In this document: piece by piece, positions 32,709 through 45,469 of the stretch
How the letters are laid out: every line of letters begins with the position of its first letter
Numbering within the stretch: position 1 is the stretch's first letter
Assembly: GCF_029931775.1 (NCBI RefSeq)
Contig: NC_079320.1
Coordinates: 46,362,021 to 46,426,020, forward strand
Origin: Euleptes europaea
Taxonomy: Eukaryota; Chordata; Lepidosauria; Squamata; Sphaerodactylidae
Direction: 5' to 3'
Length of the DNA stretch: 64,000 nt
The notes under the pieces: generated by a model
The model's input: the letters and a program-made list of their open reading frames with translations, nothing else
Databases searched by the model: none
What the model was told of the DNA's origin: nothing
Program-made: the position numbers and the translations under genes

Positions 32709-34395
32709 GTAAGTTATTAACATGATAATTTTATTCTGGTTCTTGGGTTTCATTGTTTTAGTGTCATCTGTATTATCTAAAGGGAATGAGGCTTCATCAG
32801 TAGTTGCTGGTGGTCATATAGGTTAACTATATAGGTGTCTTAAGTTTAAATTTTTAGAGGTTGGTGCTCATTTTTACCTTTGAAAGCATCACTTAACAGT
32901 ACTTTTAGTAGGTCAAAGCATGCTAGTGAACATGACTATGTTAAAAATTCTGCTTACATTCAATCTATTACATTGTAAGTGCTATTGTCTGTCATTTTTT
33001 CAATTACTTATTTTTGGCCACTGCAAATGGTTGTTTGCCTCTAAGCCATTTAATATTTAAAGATTAAGAATTCTTCTGGTTTTATTGAAATAATATGCAA
33101 ATGAAAATGTAGGGATAGTTTACATTTGACTCTTTTTCTATGTACATGTGGTTGTAAAAAGGAGTTAGAAAAACATTTTCAGAAACTATTAAAATAATCT
33201 GGAGTTTTTGTTTAAGGATACATTTCACTCTTTAATGAGGACTTCGGAAAGTATATTACACTTGAGAGTTGTTCTTTGGAAATCGAAATTCAGAATAACA
33301 ATCTGTTAAAGTACATAATTTTATTGTTCAATTATGTATTGGTTTAGGAAACTTTTAACCTCACCTTTCTACATGACCCAAGTAAATATAAAGTGCATCA
33401 AGTTAAAATTTAACTGTGACCACTTCATTAAATGCCAGCATTTGCAATTCTGTATTAAATGGCATTGTTTTGATTGTGGATATGGTGATCATTAAAGGGA
33501 TGAAAATCATGTACTTCTGACGTAGGCTTTGAGAATTTTGGATTCTTTCCAGTGGGATAGGTGGAGAACAGTGCTGTGGGAATAAAGAAATATCCTTTGC
33601 AGCAAGAGGCTAATCCAAACTCTGGTAATGCCCATACTTGACAGTGTTGAGATAACTTTTTCTCCCTGCCCCCAATGTCACCTTGGCATAAACCTTAAGG
33701 AAATATCACAGAAATAGTGGGCAAGTAGGGTAGGTTCCCAGTTTCTACACCTTGTCCAATGTAGTTTTCTTAGGCAAGGTTGAAAGCCTCACAAAAATCT
33801 TGGTAGGCCATAGCTAGTTATCATCACAGGTGATCAGGCCCTGTAGAAGCTTCTAAGGCCTTGTACTTAAATTTGGCAGTCACACCATGATTACATAGAA
33901 ACTGTGCACATTGCCTCTTTATATTACACGGTTGTTTGTCAGGCAAAGCAGTTGGGTAGTCAGTTGCTTTGTGTTAGATTTGAGTCTACCCTTTTGTAAG
34001 TCTATCGTTTGTGGAATGTGAAAGTTTTTTGGAGCAGAGACCAAATATGCAAACTATGGTGTGGCATCTGGAAAACAGCTACTTGTCAACATTAGATGGA
34101 AAACTAATAAAGGCTGGGGAGTGGATGGGATGACACTGCTCGATAATAAGTGTATTTGCTGTGAAAGCTAATCACAACTCAAGTATGACCGCCTGTATGT
34201 ATTTATGATAAACCCACCTCTCCTCTCCTATATGGGCAGCCTCAGTGCCTTGTAGTATGAGAATTTTAGTTCAAGGAGTGGCTCACTATCCCATACCTGT
34301 TGTATTTTATGTTGGTGTGTATAAGTCCATTTCAAATATCAGTTCCACAAGGCTTCAAAAACACAAATACGGAATGTAAGTGGTCGGTGATCACT

Positions 34396-34690
34396 TTATG
34401 GAAATGATCTTACTTCAAAATGCAATGTCTCATCACAACGAGTCAGTGATGTTAATATATAGTCAGTCACACTTGTGCTCTTCTGGTTATTATAAATGAA
34501 TTCCTCATATTTATCTCCCTCTGCATTACCATTTAATTTTATGAAATCTGTCAATTGTTTGAAAATTACCTCGAGCTTACTAACTGAGGGGTCTTTTGTA
34601 TTCCTCCTGCCATTATAAAAGTCAATGTCATAGTCATCTCCTCTAATCCTTACTATCATTTCTAGTGCATGCATTGAAGTTGCCTAACAA
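34396..34690 (-). mobile_element. Non-LTR retrotransposon endonuclease fragment
   Basis: The minus-strand translation IRGDDYDIDFYNGRRNTKDP, KLNGNAEGDKYEEFIYNNQK and TSVTDYILTSL looks like the later part of an apurinic-type endonuclease. GD(F/D)N-like and VTDYIL motifs are partly kept. The frame of 92 codons is isolated. The clade is uncertain. Confidence 0.5.
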
Positions 34691-35957
34691 TATTATTTGT
34701 GTCTTGGGATATTAACTCTCCAGGTCATAGACTGAATTTTCCAAATCAGACCAACAGTGGTCATAATAAAAGGACAAGGAATGAGGAGGGATATGCACAT
34801 CAACAGTCAAAATTACCTGATCTTAAAAAGTCAAAAAATAGGCCACTGCTAAAGATCTTAAAGGAGGAAGCAATGTTGCAATGCATTTCACTGAATTGGC
34901 AAGGGAGAGGTGCTTCTCAGACTGCCTGGGAAAGAGCCGTCTCCATGAACACTTTTTTGTGTCCATGCTTCATGGGATCCAACACAATTCATTATTATAC
35001 TGTATTGGTATTTACTTCCACAGAGTTCCATGGTTTAAAAAATTCCACCTAAACTTTTATGTTTTCTATACAATATTGATGAAAATTTGAGAGCTAGAAC
35101 TCTCCACCTAAGTGGGTATCCCTGCCAAATTTTGGGCAGATAATGAAAAGCATCTAAGATTTATAGACATTTCAAGGCAAAGACATTTATATCAAGCATT
35201 CTCCCCTTGTTCAGTGTGGATAAAATACTTTAAATTGTACCTCCTACTCCCACTCATGAGAGCTTCCCTGCCAGATTGCAGTCAGATAGGAGAAAGGATT
35301 TGAGTTTTATAGGCAATTAGCAGACATGGAGGCAGTTGACAGCCCAAGAAAGCAGCTAATATGGCACAGTGGGAACAGGGAGGTGTTTGAAAAGCACTTA
35401 AAATAATTTGTTTGGCATCTTAAGGATGCTAAGATTATAGAATGTGTGGAGCTGACCCCTGGAGATTCAGCAGTGCCAAGTCTCAGGCAGGGTTATATAC
35501 AGTGGCAGATGGCTTGCTTCCACCTGCTAGAAGAGTTGCAACTGTGTAGAAAGGGCAAAGAATTCCTTTAATTTTCTTCTTCAAGCACAGATATTTTCAT
35601 TGTTTTTGTTATAGTTTAAAACATAATAAATACACTGTAAAGAAAGAGAAACGGTAGAGAGCACATTTGGGACCTTTGGGAAAGCTAGGCATATTGGAGC
35701 AATGGAAATACCAAGAAAGCAGGCAAAAAAGAGATGTATATTTTTCACTTGCATCTCCTAGAAGATAAGTAGCAGGACAGAGATGGCCAAGCAGGCATTT
35801 GGCAGCTCTAAGACAGCCAGGTCAGGACTACAGAGGAGTCACAGAGGTTTCGGCAACTTAACAAGGTAGGTAGCATGGAAGAATGAGCTCAGTAGCATGC
35901 TTTGGCCATTCAAGGAAGCAAGTAGAGTTAGAATAGGCAGCTGGTAAGATGTTACAG

Positions 35958-36045
35958 CAAACCACCTCTGTTAGTCTCTTGCAGTGAAAACCCCAAAAAG
36001 GGGTCGCCATAAGTTGACTGCAACTTGATGGCACTTTACACACAC
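35958..36045 (+). mobile_element. Sauria SINE tail with 12-bp target duplication
   Basis: AAGATGTTACAG lies exactly on both sides (35,946-35,957 and 36,046-36,057). The insert is CAAACCACCTCTGTTAGTCT through GGGGTCGCCATAAGTTGACT to GATGGCACTTTACACACAC. It is an 88-bp 5'-truncated copy mobilised through its BovB-like 3' end. Confidence 0.93.
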
Positions 36046-37119
36046 AAGATGTTACAGACAAAGGCAGATAGATGTCTTGCTTTAAATCACTAGAAGACAA
36101 GCAGTTGTGCAGAAAGGACAGACAATCACTTCGTGTTACTGTAATGTTAAAATACAGTTCTTCTCATTTATATTACATTTTAAATCTCTGTAACAAAAAA
36201 GAAGAAAACCTGGGTGCTCCAATAGATAGCAGGCAGGGCTGTCCTGCAGGAGCCCCATGCAAGCAGTATTCAGTAATAGATATCATACTTTTATTTGAGC
36301 TCTATCATTGTTCTCTATCTGAAAATGACCAGTGTTGATGTCAAAACCCCCCCAACCCCGGCTAAATATTTCCTGTCTTTGGGCAAATCACTTGGTCTTA
36401 CTGTCAGTTTAATCATCTGTAAAACAAAACAACAACTTTACGTATACAGATTTGGTGTGTGTCTTGTGTTGGTGAAACGGGGAGCAAATTGTGTATACAG
36501 GAGATTGCTGTATGTTCTTAGGAATTATCCTAGGCATTGATTCACTGACACATTGGACTAGTCACATTGTTTATATTCAGCTTTAAATTTTACTAGTATC
36601 TTGAAAATCATAAATGCTTAATTTCCTATGTGTATAGATTATGTCTTGCTTTATATTTAACTTGCCCTGTATTCTATGGATTACATTTCTATCCCTCCTT
36701 CCTTCCATCATGTAACTAACGGTGGTCTACATGGGCTTCCCAGGAGGCCTCCTGTCCAGATATAATTTTAGTTAGGCTTAGGCTGCTGCTTTATGTATTA
36801 CCTTGAAATGTTTGGAAGGTCTTCTCTGGCCTTGCTTTGGAGTTGTATCCTCTGCATATGATTGCTTGTGGTACATTTGTAGTCTGGATTGTGTTGGTCC
36901 CACTCCCTTCCCCATAATTCTCTGCCAAATCATATCTCAGAGTTCCTGCTTAGTTTTCTAATTTCTACTTGAGCTCCTACATGATACGCACACACCGTAG
37001 TGACCATGTTTTTATTTCTGAAATCTTGACAGGTATGGTAATTGGTATGCACTACAAAAATTACAGTAAGAGAAGATAACTCAGTGATGCTAAGTTTCAC
37101 AGACAGACTTAGACTAATT

Positions 37120-37296
37120 AATAAGAACATAAGAAAAGTCATGCTGGATCAGACTAAGGCCCATCAAGTCCAGCAGTCTGTTCACACAGTGGCCAACCAG
37201 GTGCCTCTAAAAAGTCCACAAGCAAGACGGCTGCAGCAGTATTGTCCTGCCTGTGTTCCAGAGCATCTAATATGATAGGCATGCTCCTCTGATCCT
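37120..37296 (-). mobile_element. CR1-group 3' end, inverted
   Basis: AATAAGAACATAAGAAAAGT, GGATCAGACTAAGGCCCATC, AGTCCAGCAGTCTGTTCACA and GTGGCCAACCAGGTGCCTCT form a common amniote CR1-type 3' end in reverse. Confidence 0.75.
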
Positions 37297-38394
37297 GGAG
37301 AAAATACGTGTGCATCATGATTAGTATCCATTTTTACTATTTTACTATTCTGACTCTCTCCATTCCTCTAACCTCGCATGAACCCTAAAAAGCAGGCATT
37401 CTGGTACCATAATTAATTGGTATATCTGAATATTTAAAAAAACTGGTACAATCAAATTGACATGTAGGATAACATTAGCAAAAATTGAGGTTTTGTTATT
37501 TCTAGTTAATATCTGAATGTGTATTCCTAAATTTAATTTAAACAGTTTCATTTTAGGTCTCATTTTACGCCTAAATTGGAATATTAAAATAGTTGTACAA
37601 AAACAGTAATACTTGAGCTACAAAATAAAATGTTACATGGATTTATGTCTTTATTAGCTAAAAACATAATTACGAAATTAGTCCCAGTTTCTTTTTTTCT
37701 GTGACTGATTTATTTATAATTTGCCTATCAAGTTTCAAAGGCAATGATTAATAACCTGTTATGGCCTTCCTTTTTGAAAACCAGTTTTTAAAAGCTCATA
37801 GTGTAACAGCAAGATAAACCAGATTCATTTGTGCAGCCCTCCTTGAAATCTAGAAATGAAAAATACCTTTATGAAACTTGCTTTCATAATTTTGAGGCTT
37901 CAAAAGTATTGACCAGTACCTCCTAGAATATCAAGGTGTGAAAGACTATGAAGGAGTCATTACTACCACAGCCCTTCCCCCAGTGATGTCATGGATGTTC
38001 TGTGTGAGCATCAAGCTATTGCAGCGTACTGCAAGGTCCTCATAATCAATGAGGCATGTAGGAATCTAGTTGTATATCCTCCTGGCAGGCTATACAAGGA
38101 GCAGAGTTGCATGTGGACATTGTGCTCAGTGCATGATGGAGAGAGATTAGAAGGTCTTGGCCAGTAACAGTACATGTAACAGCCCAGCGGCCTCCACTGT
38201 TGCTGAGTAGCAAAAGTTTGGAAGGAGGGTATGGGTGGGCTGGAGAGGTTGGTATATTTCAAACAGGCTTGTTTGTGACAATCACAAACCTGATGCGTTG
38301 TTCATTCTAACATCCTCCCTTGTCTTCCATTGTCTTCTTATATGTGTTCTGTTGAACTCTTTCTGGGTTTGGAATTCCTCCATCTAACTCCTGT

Positions 38395-39265
38395 TTTGTC
38401 GAAGGCTTTCACGGTCAGAGTTCATTGGTTCTTGTAGGTTATCCGGGCTGTGTGACCGTGGTCTTGGTATTTTCTTTCCTGACGTTTTGCCAGCAGCTGT
38501 GGCAGGCATCTTCAGGGAGTAACACTGAAGGACAGTGTCTCTCAGTGTCAAGTGTGTAAGAAGAGTAATATATAGTCAGAAAGGGGTTGGGTTTGAGCTG
38601 AATCATTGTCCTGAAAAAAGTATCAAAGGTAATGTGCTAATCATTGTCCTGTAAGTATCAAGATAATGTGCTAATGAGGGTGTGGTATGTTAATATGGAA
38701 CCATTGTATCCTGAAGTGATCTGTTAATGTGTGAATCCAAAGCTAATCTGCATGGCTATTGTGGACTGTAGTCTTTGTTAGTCTGGAGGTTTTCAGGACA
38801 GGAAGCCAAGCCTTATTCATTCTTAAACTCTCTTCTTTTCTGTTAAAGTTATGCTGATGTTTATGAATTTCAATGGCTTCTCTGTGTAATCTGACAAAAT
38901 AGTTGTTAGAATTGTCCAGTATTTCAGTGTCTTGGAATAAGACCCTGTGTCCTGTTTGTGTCAGTCCATGTTCAGCCACTGCTGATTTCTCAGGTTGGCC
39001 AAGTCTGCAGTATCTTTCATGTTGTTTTATCCTTGTTTGTATGCTGCGTTTTGTGGTCCCGATGTATATCGTATACCCTGCAGTTGTGGACAAGTTTACA
39101 TCGGGACCACAAAACACAGCATACAAAGAAGGATAAAAGAACATGAAAGATACTGCAGACTTGGCCAACCTGAGAAATCAGCAGTGGCTGAACATGGACT
39201 GACACAAACAGGACACAGGGTCTTATTCCAAGATACTGAAAGACTGGACAACAACTCTTACTGTG
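38395..39265. mobile_element. Penelope-like element with GIY-YIG domain, back-to-back copies
   Basis: The left end (TATCCGGGCTGTGTGACCGT, CTTTCCTGACGTTTTGCCAG and GCAGGCATCTTCAGGG) is a known squamate Penelope-type terminal sequence. The minus strand at 38,743-39,085 and the plus strand at about 39,080-39,265 both encode the GIY-YIG endonuclease end: IYIGTTKRSIQTRIKQHERY, and VYIGTTKHSIQRRIKEHERY, each followed by CRLGQPEKSAVAEHGLTQTG. The two arms (about 38,905-39,065 and 39,093-39,260) are near-identical inverted repeats around a short centre with CCTGCAGTTGTGGACAAG. No reverse transcriptase part is present. PLE insertions often carry such inverted partial copies. Confidence 0.8.
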
Positions 39266-39457
39266 AAATCATTTTCCCTAATATCCAGCCGGTAGCTTTC
39301 AGCCTGTAATTTAAATAGTGTTCAAATACAACAACAAACTAGGTTCTTGCCTATCCTGAACAAACTTGCCTCTCTGTTATGTCTGAATGCAGCCTCCATG
39401 TTAAGTTATGTGTCTAAAATAAATGTATTCCTGTTTTTATTTTTTATTTTTTTACAG

Positions 39458-39657
39458 ATTACAATTTCCGTCGAAGTCCAGTAAATACCGTTTCTCCTGT
39501 TAGTGCTACTCTCTCTTCAGGGACCACAAGCGTGCTACCATATACATCAAGACCGTATTCTTATCCAAGTTATCCTTTGTCACCAACAGTTCCACTTGCT
39601 AATAGCAACCATGTTGGACAGCGTCTGTATATCTCCAATCAGGCCTCATTCTTTTGA
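39458..39657 (+). CDS. RBM46: RBM46 coding exon 4 (C-terminus)
   Basis: Encodes the last about 66 residues and the TGA stop. It begins DYNFRRSPVNTVSPVSAT, continues with SVLPYTSRPYSYPSYPLSP-type sequence and ends HVGQRLYISNQASFF, all characteristic of RBM46. The Ser/Pro/Tyr-rich tail is probably disordered. Confidence 0.96.
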
Positions 39658-40340
39658 GGAACAGAAAAAAATCTGGATGATAATATTCATTTTCTTTTAA
39701 AATTATAGTAAAAGTTTAAGTTTAAATCGGGTCCACACCATAGTTTTGATGAGTTAACTATTAATTCATTTTTAGAGATTGCTTATAAATTTGCTGAATA
39801 TGTGCAAAGATAAAGTTCCAGTTATATTTCCGTTTAGCAAGAGTGGAATTCTTCCCAAATGTGACAGTATTTTATTATTTCTTGTCTAAATGTAGCTAAT
39901 TACTTTTAAATAATTACTTTGCTGAATATTAGCTTTAACATATTTTAAGGGCATGCAAATGTTGGTTGTAATCTTGTTGCCAAGGGTTACTTTTTTGGGG
40001 GGGGTGGGAGAGAAGAAATATTATTAAGCCCCAAAAAGCAACTTATTATGTAGGAAAGAAATGGCAATAAGATTTAAAAACAAACAAACAACGTTAACTC
40101 CAAAGTCTTACTGTGGTCCTTGTAAATCACTTTGCATATTTTTAGTTGCATGGTAAATATTTTATTAATAATTATACATTCTTTTGTGTTAATTTATCCA
40201 CTGTTTAAATGGTTGAGCTTCATTTGTTAAAGGTGCTCTATTTGATGTTGAAGTGTTTTAATGTTCATATCATGTGTTTAATTCCATAATTGGATACAAA
40301 ATTTTGACATTAAATTCTTATTGTATAAAATAGTTAGATT
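39658..40340 (+). other. RBM46 3' UTR (probable)
   Basis: AT-rich sequence after the stop. The last good polyadenylation hexamer before repeat-like DNA is ATTAAA at about 40,309, followed by a TTTGTCTTTC stretch, so a 3' end near 40,330 is likely. No transposable element is seen inside. Confidence 0.5.
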
Positions 40341-40764
40341 TGTCTTTCATGCGTAAAAGCATTAGAGTGCAATCCTGAAAGGGGAGGTCGATCCACGGAC
40401 ACACAAAAAAGTTTTTTTTTAAAAAAAAATACTAAAAAGGGGGGAAATGCCCAATTGAACAAAGCGAGGCTGCGCCACCAAAAAAAGTGGCGCAGCGCTG
40501 CCGCAGCTCAAGGGGATGTTCCTGGGGCAAAGGGGGTTAGGAAGCTGCCCGAAGGCAGCGGCTCCCAGAAGGCCAGCATGTTTGCTCCTGTGCCGGCGTT
40601 TCTCAGCATCTCCAAATCAGCAACCCTGACCTTGAGGAACATTTCCAAAGCTTCTGTTGGGGTTTAGCAACAATTGTATCTGTTTATAGCAGGCTCTAAC
40701 GGTTGTCCAATTATAATTTGATAGAATTCAATTTTGAATTAGAATTATACTTTGAATTATTAAT
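40341..40764. other. Unclassified sequence with a small hairpin
   Basis: GCGCCACC and GGTGGCGC-type arms at about 40,473-40,497 form a short hairpin around an A run. The GC-rich part 40,460-40,610 looks like an old non-coding repeat, but I cannot name it. Confidence 0.35.
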
Positions 40765-40951
40765 TCAGTTTCAGGTGGGTAGCTGTGCTGATCTGCAGTA
40801 GAATAGCAAGTTTCTACTTCATTAGCACCTTAAAGTTTAGCAAGATCCAGGGTTTAAATTTTTGAGAGTCAAAGCTGAAGCTGGAGCTTTGATTCTTGAA
40901 AGCTTAAACCCTGGAAATCTTGTTGGTCTTTAAGGTGCTGATGGAGTCGAA
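40765..40951. mobile_element. Palindromic repeat related to those at 1.4 and 23.5 kb
   Basis: TTCAGGTGGGTAGCTGTGCT opens the copy and AGCACCTTAAAGTTTAGCAA, TTTTTGAGAGTCAAAGCT, GCTTTGATTCTTGAAAGC and TTGGTCTTTAAGGTGCTGAT follow. The inner sequence is an inverted repeat centred near 40,870. AATTTTGAATT occurs on both flanks (about 40,731 and 40,950), a possible 11-bp target duplication. Confidence 0.6.
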
Positions 40952-43900
40952 TTTTGAATTTAGTTGCTTTTCAGTAGAGACATATTTTTATTATCTTGGA
41001 CTGTAGATGGCAGCAACATGCTGCAGTGATAGCTTCTATATTTGTTATAGTATTCCGCCTTTGAACCGAAGAGAAGTCAGAAATAGGTAGGAGACCATTT
41101 TAATACATAGAATTTTTAAAAGACTGAACATGACTTAATTGATTCCAGATCGCAACTTACATTGGAGTGTATACTGCATGGAAAGAAGACACTCTAATAC
41201 AGTCTGAATCCAAAACAACAAAACATCTATTTACTATTTTCTGGAGAACTCTGTCTTGGACAGCTGTTGAAATATGTTAATATATTTTATCTGCTCAGTA
41301 ATACAATTTCTGTAACCTATTACATACCAATGGTGCCACTGTATTTTAGAATTGATCTTTGACCATAAGAAATAATTCAGATCAATTCAATACTTAGAAG
41401 ATTTTTGTTGATGACTTAAAGCCCTAATCAGCTACAACAAAATTCTGCCCAACACATGTCATTTCTTGTATCAGAAGAATCAAGGAAAACATGTTCTATG
41501 GCCTCTGGGGCACTTATATTTATTTATTGTACATTCCATCTTTCTTCCATTGTGGAACTCGGCAGCAGACGGGATTCTAACCAGACACTGACAAGGTCCA
41601 GGCCTCTGTAGCTTCAACAACATTGCTGTGTTGTCTGCCCCTCAACTACATCCTGGAACGGGCATGCCTTCTGTGTTCTAACAGACACAACAAATAATTT
41701 CCCACACACTGGAATAATATTCCTTTACACTTGGACCCAAGACCAGATTATGCCAAAGCTCTGAAAAGGTCATCTATCTAATAAAACTTCAGCATAACAC
41801 GGTGACCAGTCCTCAGACCCAGACACCCAGCACCACATGCACTGAATAGAAATCAAGTACTTTCCTCTGACCTGGGTTTCTGAAGGTCTATTTTTGCAAT
41901 GAAGTTATTTGCTGGTGGGATGTCTTTGATCTCACTAACGGTTTGCTTTCTTCATATATTCTTCACATGAAAGAAACGTGCATTGAAAATTGGAATTGCT
42001 AACTCCAGAGAAGTCAGAACAAGAAAGATGAATATGGACCAAATATTAATTTTTGCTTGGTTGTAAATGAAATATTTTATGTTTTCCCTGCAACTTGTTG
42101 CTGTCTTCTGATTCTACGACTGCATTACATGGAACCAAAACCCAACCAGCATAACAAATGCTGTTGTGGAACCAATATATAGGCCTTGTAGTCCTCAGTG
42201 GTGGGTTCTTTAATTTGCCGCTAAATACACATAAATGCAGGAAAGGCAATTTCTTTTCACACTTGAACAATGATGTGGAGTTGAAAGCATAACCACGCTG
42301 CTGCTTATGCTGGAACAGTAACTATTTTTTCCAAAAACCCTCTAAGGCTGGAATAAGACCAGTATTTTCTTATCTAGGATAGAACTCAGCACTACGGCAG
42401 CTGTCAAGTCCTGGAATTATAGCTGAGAGACCTGGAATCAAATCTCTGCTCAGCCATGAACTTCTTGGATGGAAAATCACTATCCATCAGGTTCAGCCCC
42501 CCTTCCCCCTGTGTGTAAATGAAAGTTATTTCTTAGGCTTGTTTCCAGGCCAAATAAATTAACTAAGCAGTGATTCACATGTTACTAAGTCCACTTCCAT
42601 GTGGGAATTTCCCCCCATGTGGAATGCAGGAAGCCCCTGAATGTAATGGCCATTTCCACATAACTGTGCTCATTGTAAGTATGGCTTGGAGGCCCCCCCA
42701 GGGTTTTCTTCAAATCTCCTTTGATCCAGCTCAAAAGAGGAACTGTGGTGTGGCTGCAGGAGGAGTGTCTGTGAGGATGCGCTGCCTGCAGCCAATATGG
42801 GGAGGGGGCAGAACTGAGCTCAAATTCCATCCTCCCGTTTTAGCCCTTTAATGGGCTTCCCCCCCCAACTGAGCCGCTGTGTAGCTTTACACTGCAGCTC
42901 AGCTGGGAAGGGGGAAGGGAAAGTTGCCAGGCCATTGGGGGGGAGGGGCACGGCATGATCTCCATAGTACTGGGGCTTGTGCACAGATGCTATGGAGGGA
43001 AAGGCAAGAGGGCAGCAGCTGTGAAAGGCACATAGACGGGGACCGGGTGTGTGGATGCTGTTCCTGCCCACTCCTATGACAATTGCTGGTGTTTCCATGG
43101 TGGGGGCACATTTTGAACCCCTATTTAGAAGTTGTGAAAGTCCATACGTCCCCCATGTGGAGTTGCAAAGTGAGTTCTGGGACCTAATTTGTGTGTGGAC
43201 TTAATTTGGATTGGAACCCTGGCGTGCAAGGAAAAGGGTTTCAGCCTTCCCCCTCATGCTGTTTATCTGATGAGAAACAGCCCTGGGGAATTGCTATTTG
43301 CCCTGTTGGGGGAAACCTCCATCTACTGATAGCAACAGGTAAGTTTCCTCAGTGGAGCAAATAGCAGCTCCCAGATCCCTTCCAGGATGGGAAAATGGCA
43401 CGTGGGGGAAAGCTTAAGACTCTGCTTGTATATCATGGTCCTGATCTGAATCAGGTCCTTGCATGCCTGGGAATTAAGTTCCTAATAGGAATCTCTATTT
43501 GCACATCTGATCCAAAGTCCTCGTGTCAACAATGAATCCCCCATGTGGACTTTGTAGTGTGCGAATCAACCCTCACACTCCCTCTTGTTGTGACAAAATA
43601 TTGCTATTACCAAAGGAGCTACTATAAGAAGCAGAACGAATACATGAATCACACTAATGGCCAAGTTACACACACACTATTCTGCCCTGTATTTTTATTA
43701 TGGGACAATTTACACTGAAGTGACTTCCATTTGGGAATTTTGTTAACAAAGGCTTATAGAGATTAAGATCCCTTTTATTTCTAACCCACCAAACAATTTG
43801 AACACATTGCTAAATGAGACTTATGAGAGAGAGATTTCCTTGTTCCACATCTTTGTGTTGTGATGAGAATGAAGATGTACAACTGGTTTCAGGCGGTATC

Positions 43901-44477
43901 ATCAGTTTATTGTGGACCAAAAGCAAATTTGATCTTCAAGCAGGAAAAACAACAATAATGTTAAAGACAAGAGCAAAACACATTTGACACACCAGGGTAA
44001 CATTTATAGCTCTGTCTTTTGTCTTGCACTTTGTCTTCTATTCCCTTGGCAGTGTTTTCTAAGAGCTAAATAGAACTCGTGTTATATTTCTGTTCACAAT
44101 TACAAGACGAACTTGAAATATCACACATCTGTTATGCCAAAGGCTGAGAAGTAACTATACAAAATAATTGTCCTAAAAGAAGTCTTTTAATCATGCCTAT
44201 TTTAAAGCTTTGCTATCAAAACATCATGAATATGCAAGCACATATTTGAATATGCTCCAGGGCTGCCCTATTGCAAATTAAAATGCCGTCACTGGTATCT
44301 TATGTCAGTAGTCTTAATAACCTTCAGGTGGCAGCATAGCACCCATAAAGATACAAACTTGTGACAGAAAGTCATGTGACATCAGAATCACATGATATGA
44401 AGAAGAGGTGCCATGCTTATTGTCTGCCATACTTATGGTCTCACCAGTGTCAAGCCAGGATTGTGTGTGGGTAGTTG
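40952..44477. other. Intergenic downstream of RBM46
   Basis: No coding exon is recognised. The segment 42,560-43,600 is richer in GC and repeat-like. 43,425-43,575 is a copy of the unclassified repeat at 11,417-11,575. Several nearby pieces share CCCATGTGGA motifs. Confidence 0.45.
43425..43575 (+). repeat. Unclassified interspersed repeat, copy B
   Basis: ATGGTCCTGATCTGAATC, CTGGGAATTAAGTTCCTA and a downstream TGTGGACTT block match copy A at 11,417-11,575 in order and spacing. Confidence 0.5.
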
Positions 44478-44886
44478 ACCAAAAGCGGATAGGAAGAAAG
44501 TAGATTCCTTTGAAATGTGGTGTTGGAGGAGAGTGTTACAGATACCGTGGACTGCCAAAAAAAAAACCCAACACAAAAAAGTGGGTTATAGATCAAATCA
44601 AGCCTGAACTGATCCTAGAAGGTAAAATGACTAAACTGAAGCTATCGTCCTTTGGTCACATTATGAGAAGACAAGAGTCACTAGAAAAGACAGTCATGCT
44701 AGGAAAAGTTGAGGGCAGCAGGAAAAGAGGAAGATCCAACAAGAGATGGATTGACTCAATAAAGGAAGCCACAGCCCTCAGTCTGCAGGATCTGAGCAAG
44801 GCTGTCAAAGACAGGACATTTTGGAGGACACTGATTCAAAGGCTCGCCATGAGTCAGAAGCAACTTGACGGCACTTCACACACACA
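44478..44886 (+). mobile_element. BovB LINE 3' end
   Basis: The encoded end KKWVIDQIKPELILEGKMTK, FGHIMRRQESLEKTVMLGK, SRKRGRSNKRWIDSIKEATA and FWRTLIQRLAMSQKQLDGT is largely open (44,510-44,914). The 3' terminus is GACGGCACTTCACACACAC. AGTTGA on both sides may be a short target duplication. It is a 5'-truncated dead copy. Confidence 0.9.
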
Positions 44887-45320
44887 GTTGAGGGCCAGGA
44901 TACACAAGCTCTAGGATGTGTACTGCAGTGGGGAAAAAGCCAGCACTGTCAGGTTCAGAGTCCTTTGTCCCTGCAAAAGCTCTCCCTTGCCTTTTCTCTC
45001 TCCCTGATCACCCTCACCAGTCATTCAGTGCTCCTCACTTGGAACACGGGGTGCCCTGTCCCGGAAAAGGATGACATTTTGTAGGTAGGAGGCTTAAATA
45101 TGGCAAACACAGAGTGGAGCACTGGATGCTTAATTAGAGGAGGTAAGTGGTAGCTGGGTGTGGGGGGGTAGAAAAGGCAAGGGAGAGCTGTCCTGGGGAG
45201 AGGGGTCTCTGCACTGCAAGTGCATATGATAAGCAATGGAGAATCTATTAGCAGGAGTGAGGGAGGGGCAAGCCAGGCTGTGCTAACTGGGAGGAAAAGA
45301 CAAGGGACAACTTTTATTGG
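44887..45320. other. Intergenic spacer in the repeat cluster
   Basis: About 430 bp in which I recognise neither a gene nor a named repeat. Confidence 0.4.
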
Positions 45321-45469
45321 AAGCCAGCGTGGTGTAGTGGTTATGAGCAGTGGTTTGGAGTGGTGGAGTCTGATCTGGAGAACCGTGTTTGATTCCCCAC
45401 TCCTCCACGTGAGCGGCGGAGGCTAATCTGGTGAACTGGATTTGTTTCCCCACTCCTACACATGAAGCC
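45321..45469 (+). mobile_element. tRNA-derived SINE, 5' half only
   Basis: AAGCCAGCGTGGTGTAGTGG forms the A-box head and CCGTGTTTGATTCCCCACTC the B box. The body runs through GAGGCTAATCTGGTGAACTG to CTCCTACACATGAAGCC, where a BovB begins. The missing 3' half, starting from the same CATGAAGCC, is found inverted at 54,288-54,459. Confidence 0.85.

Larger units (their letters stand above)
32709..39457 (+). other. RBM46 intron 3
   Basis: A GT-AG intron of about 6.7 kb with acceptor TTTTTTTACAG. It contains a LINE endonuclease fragment (34,396-34,690), a SINE tail (35,958-36,045), an inverted CR1 end (37,120-37,296) and a Penelope-like element (38,395-39,265). The stretches 32.7-34.3, 34.7-35.9 and 36.1-37.1 kb hold nothing I recognise. 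Confidence 0.9.
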
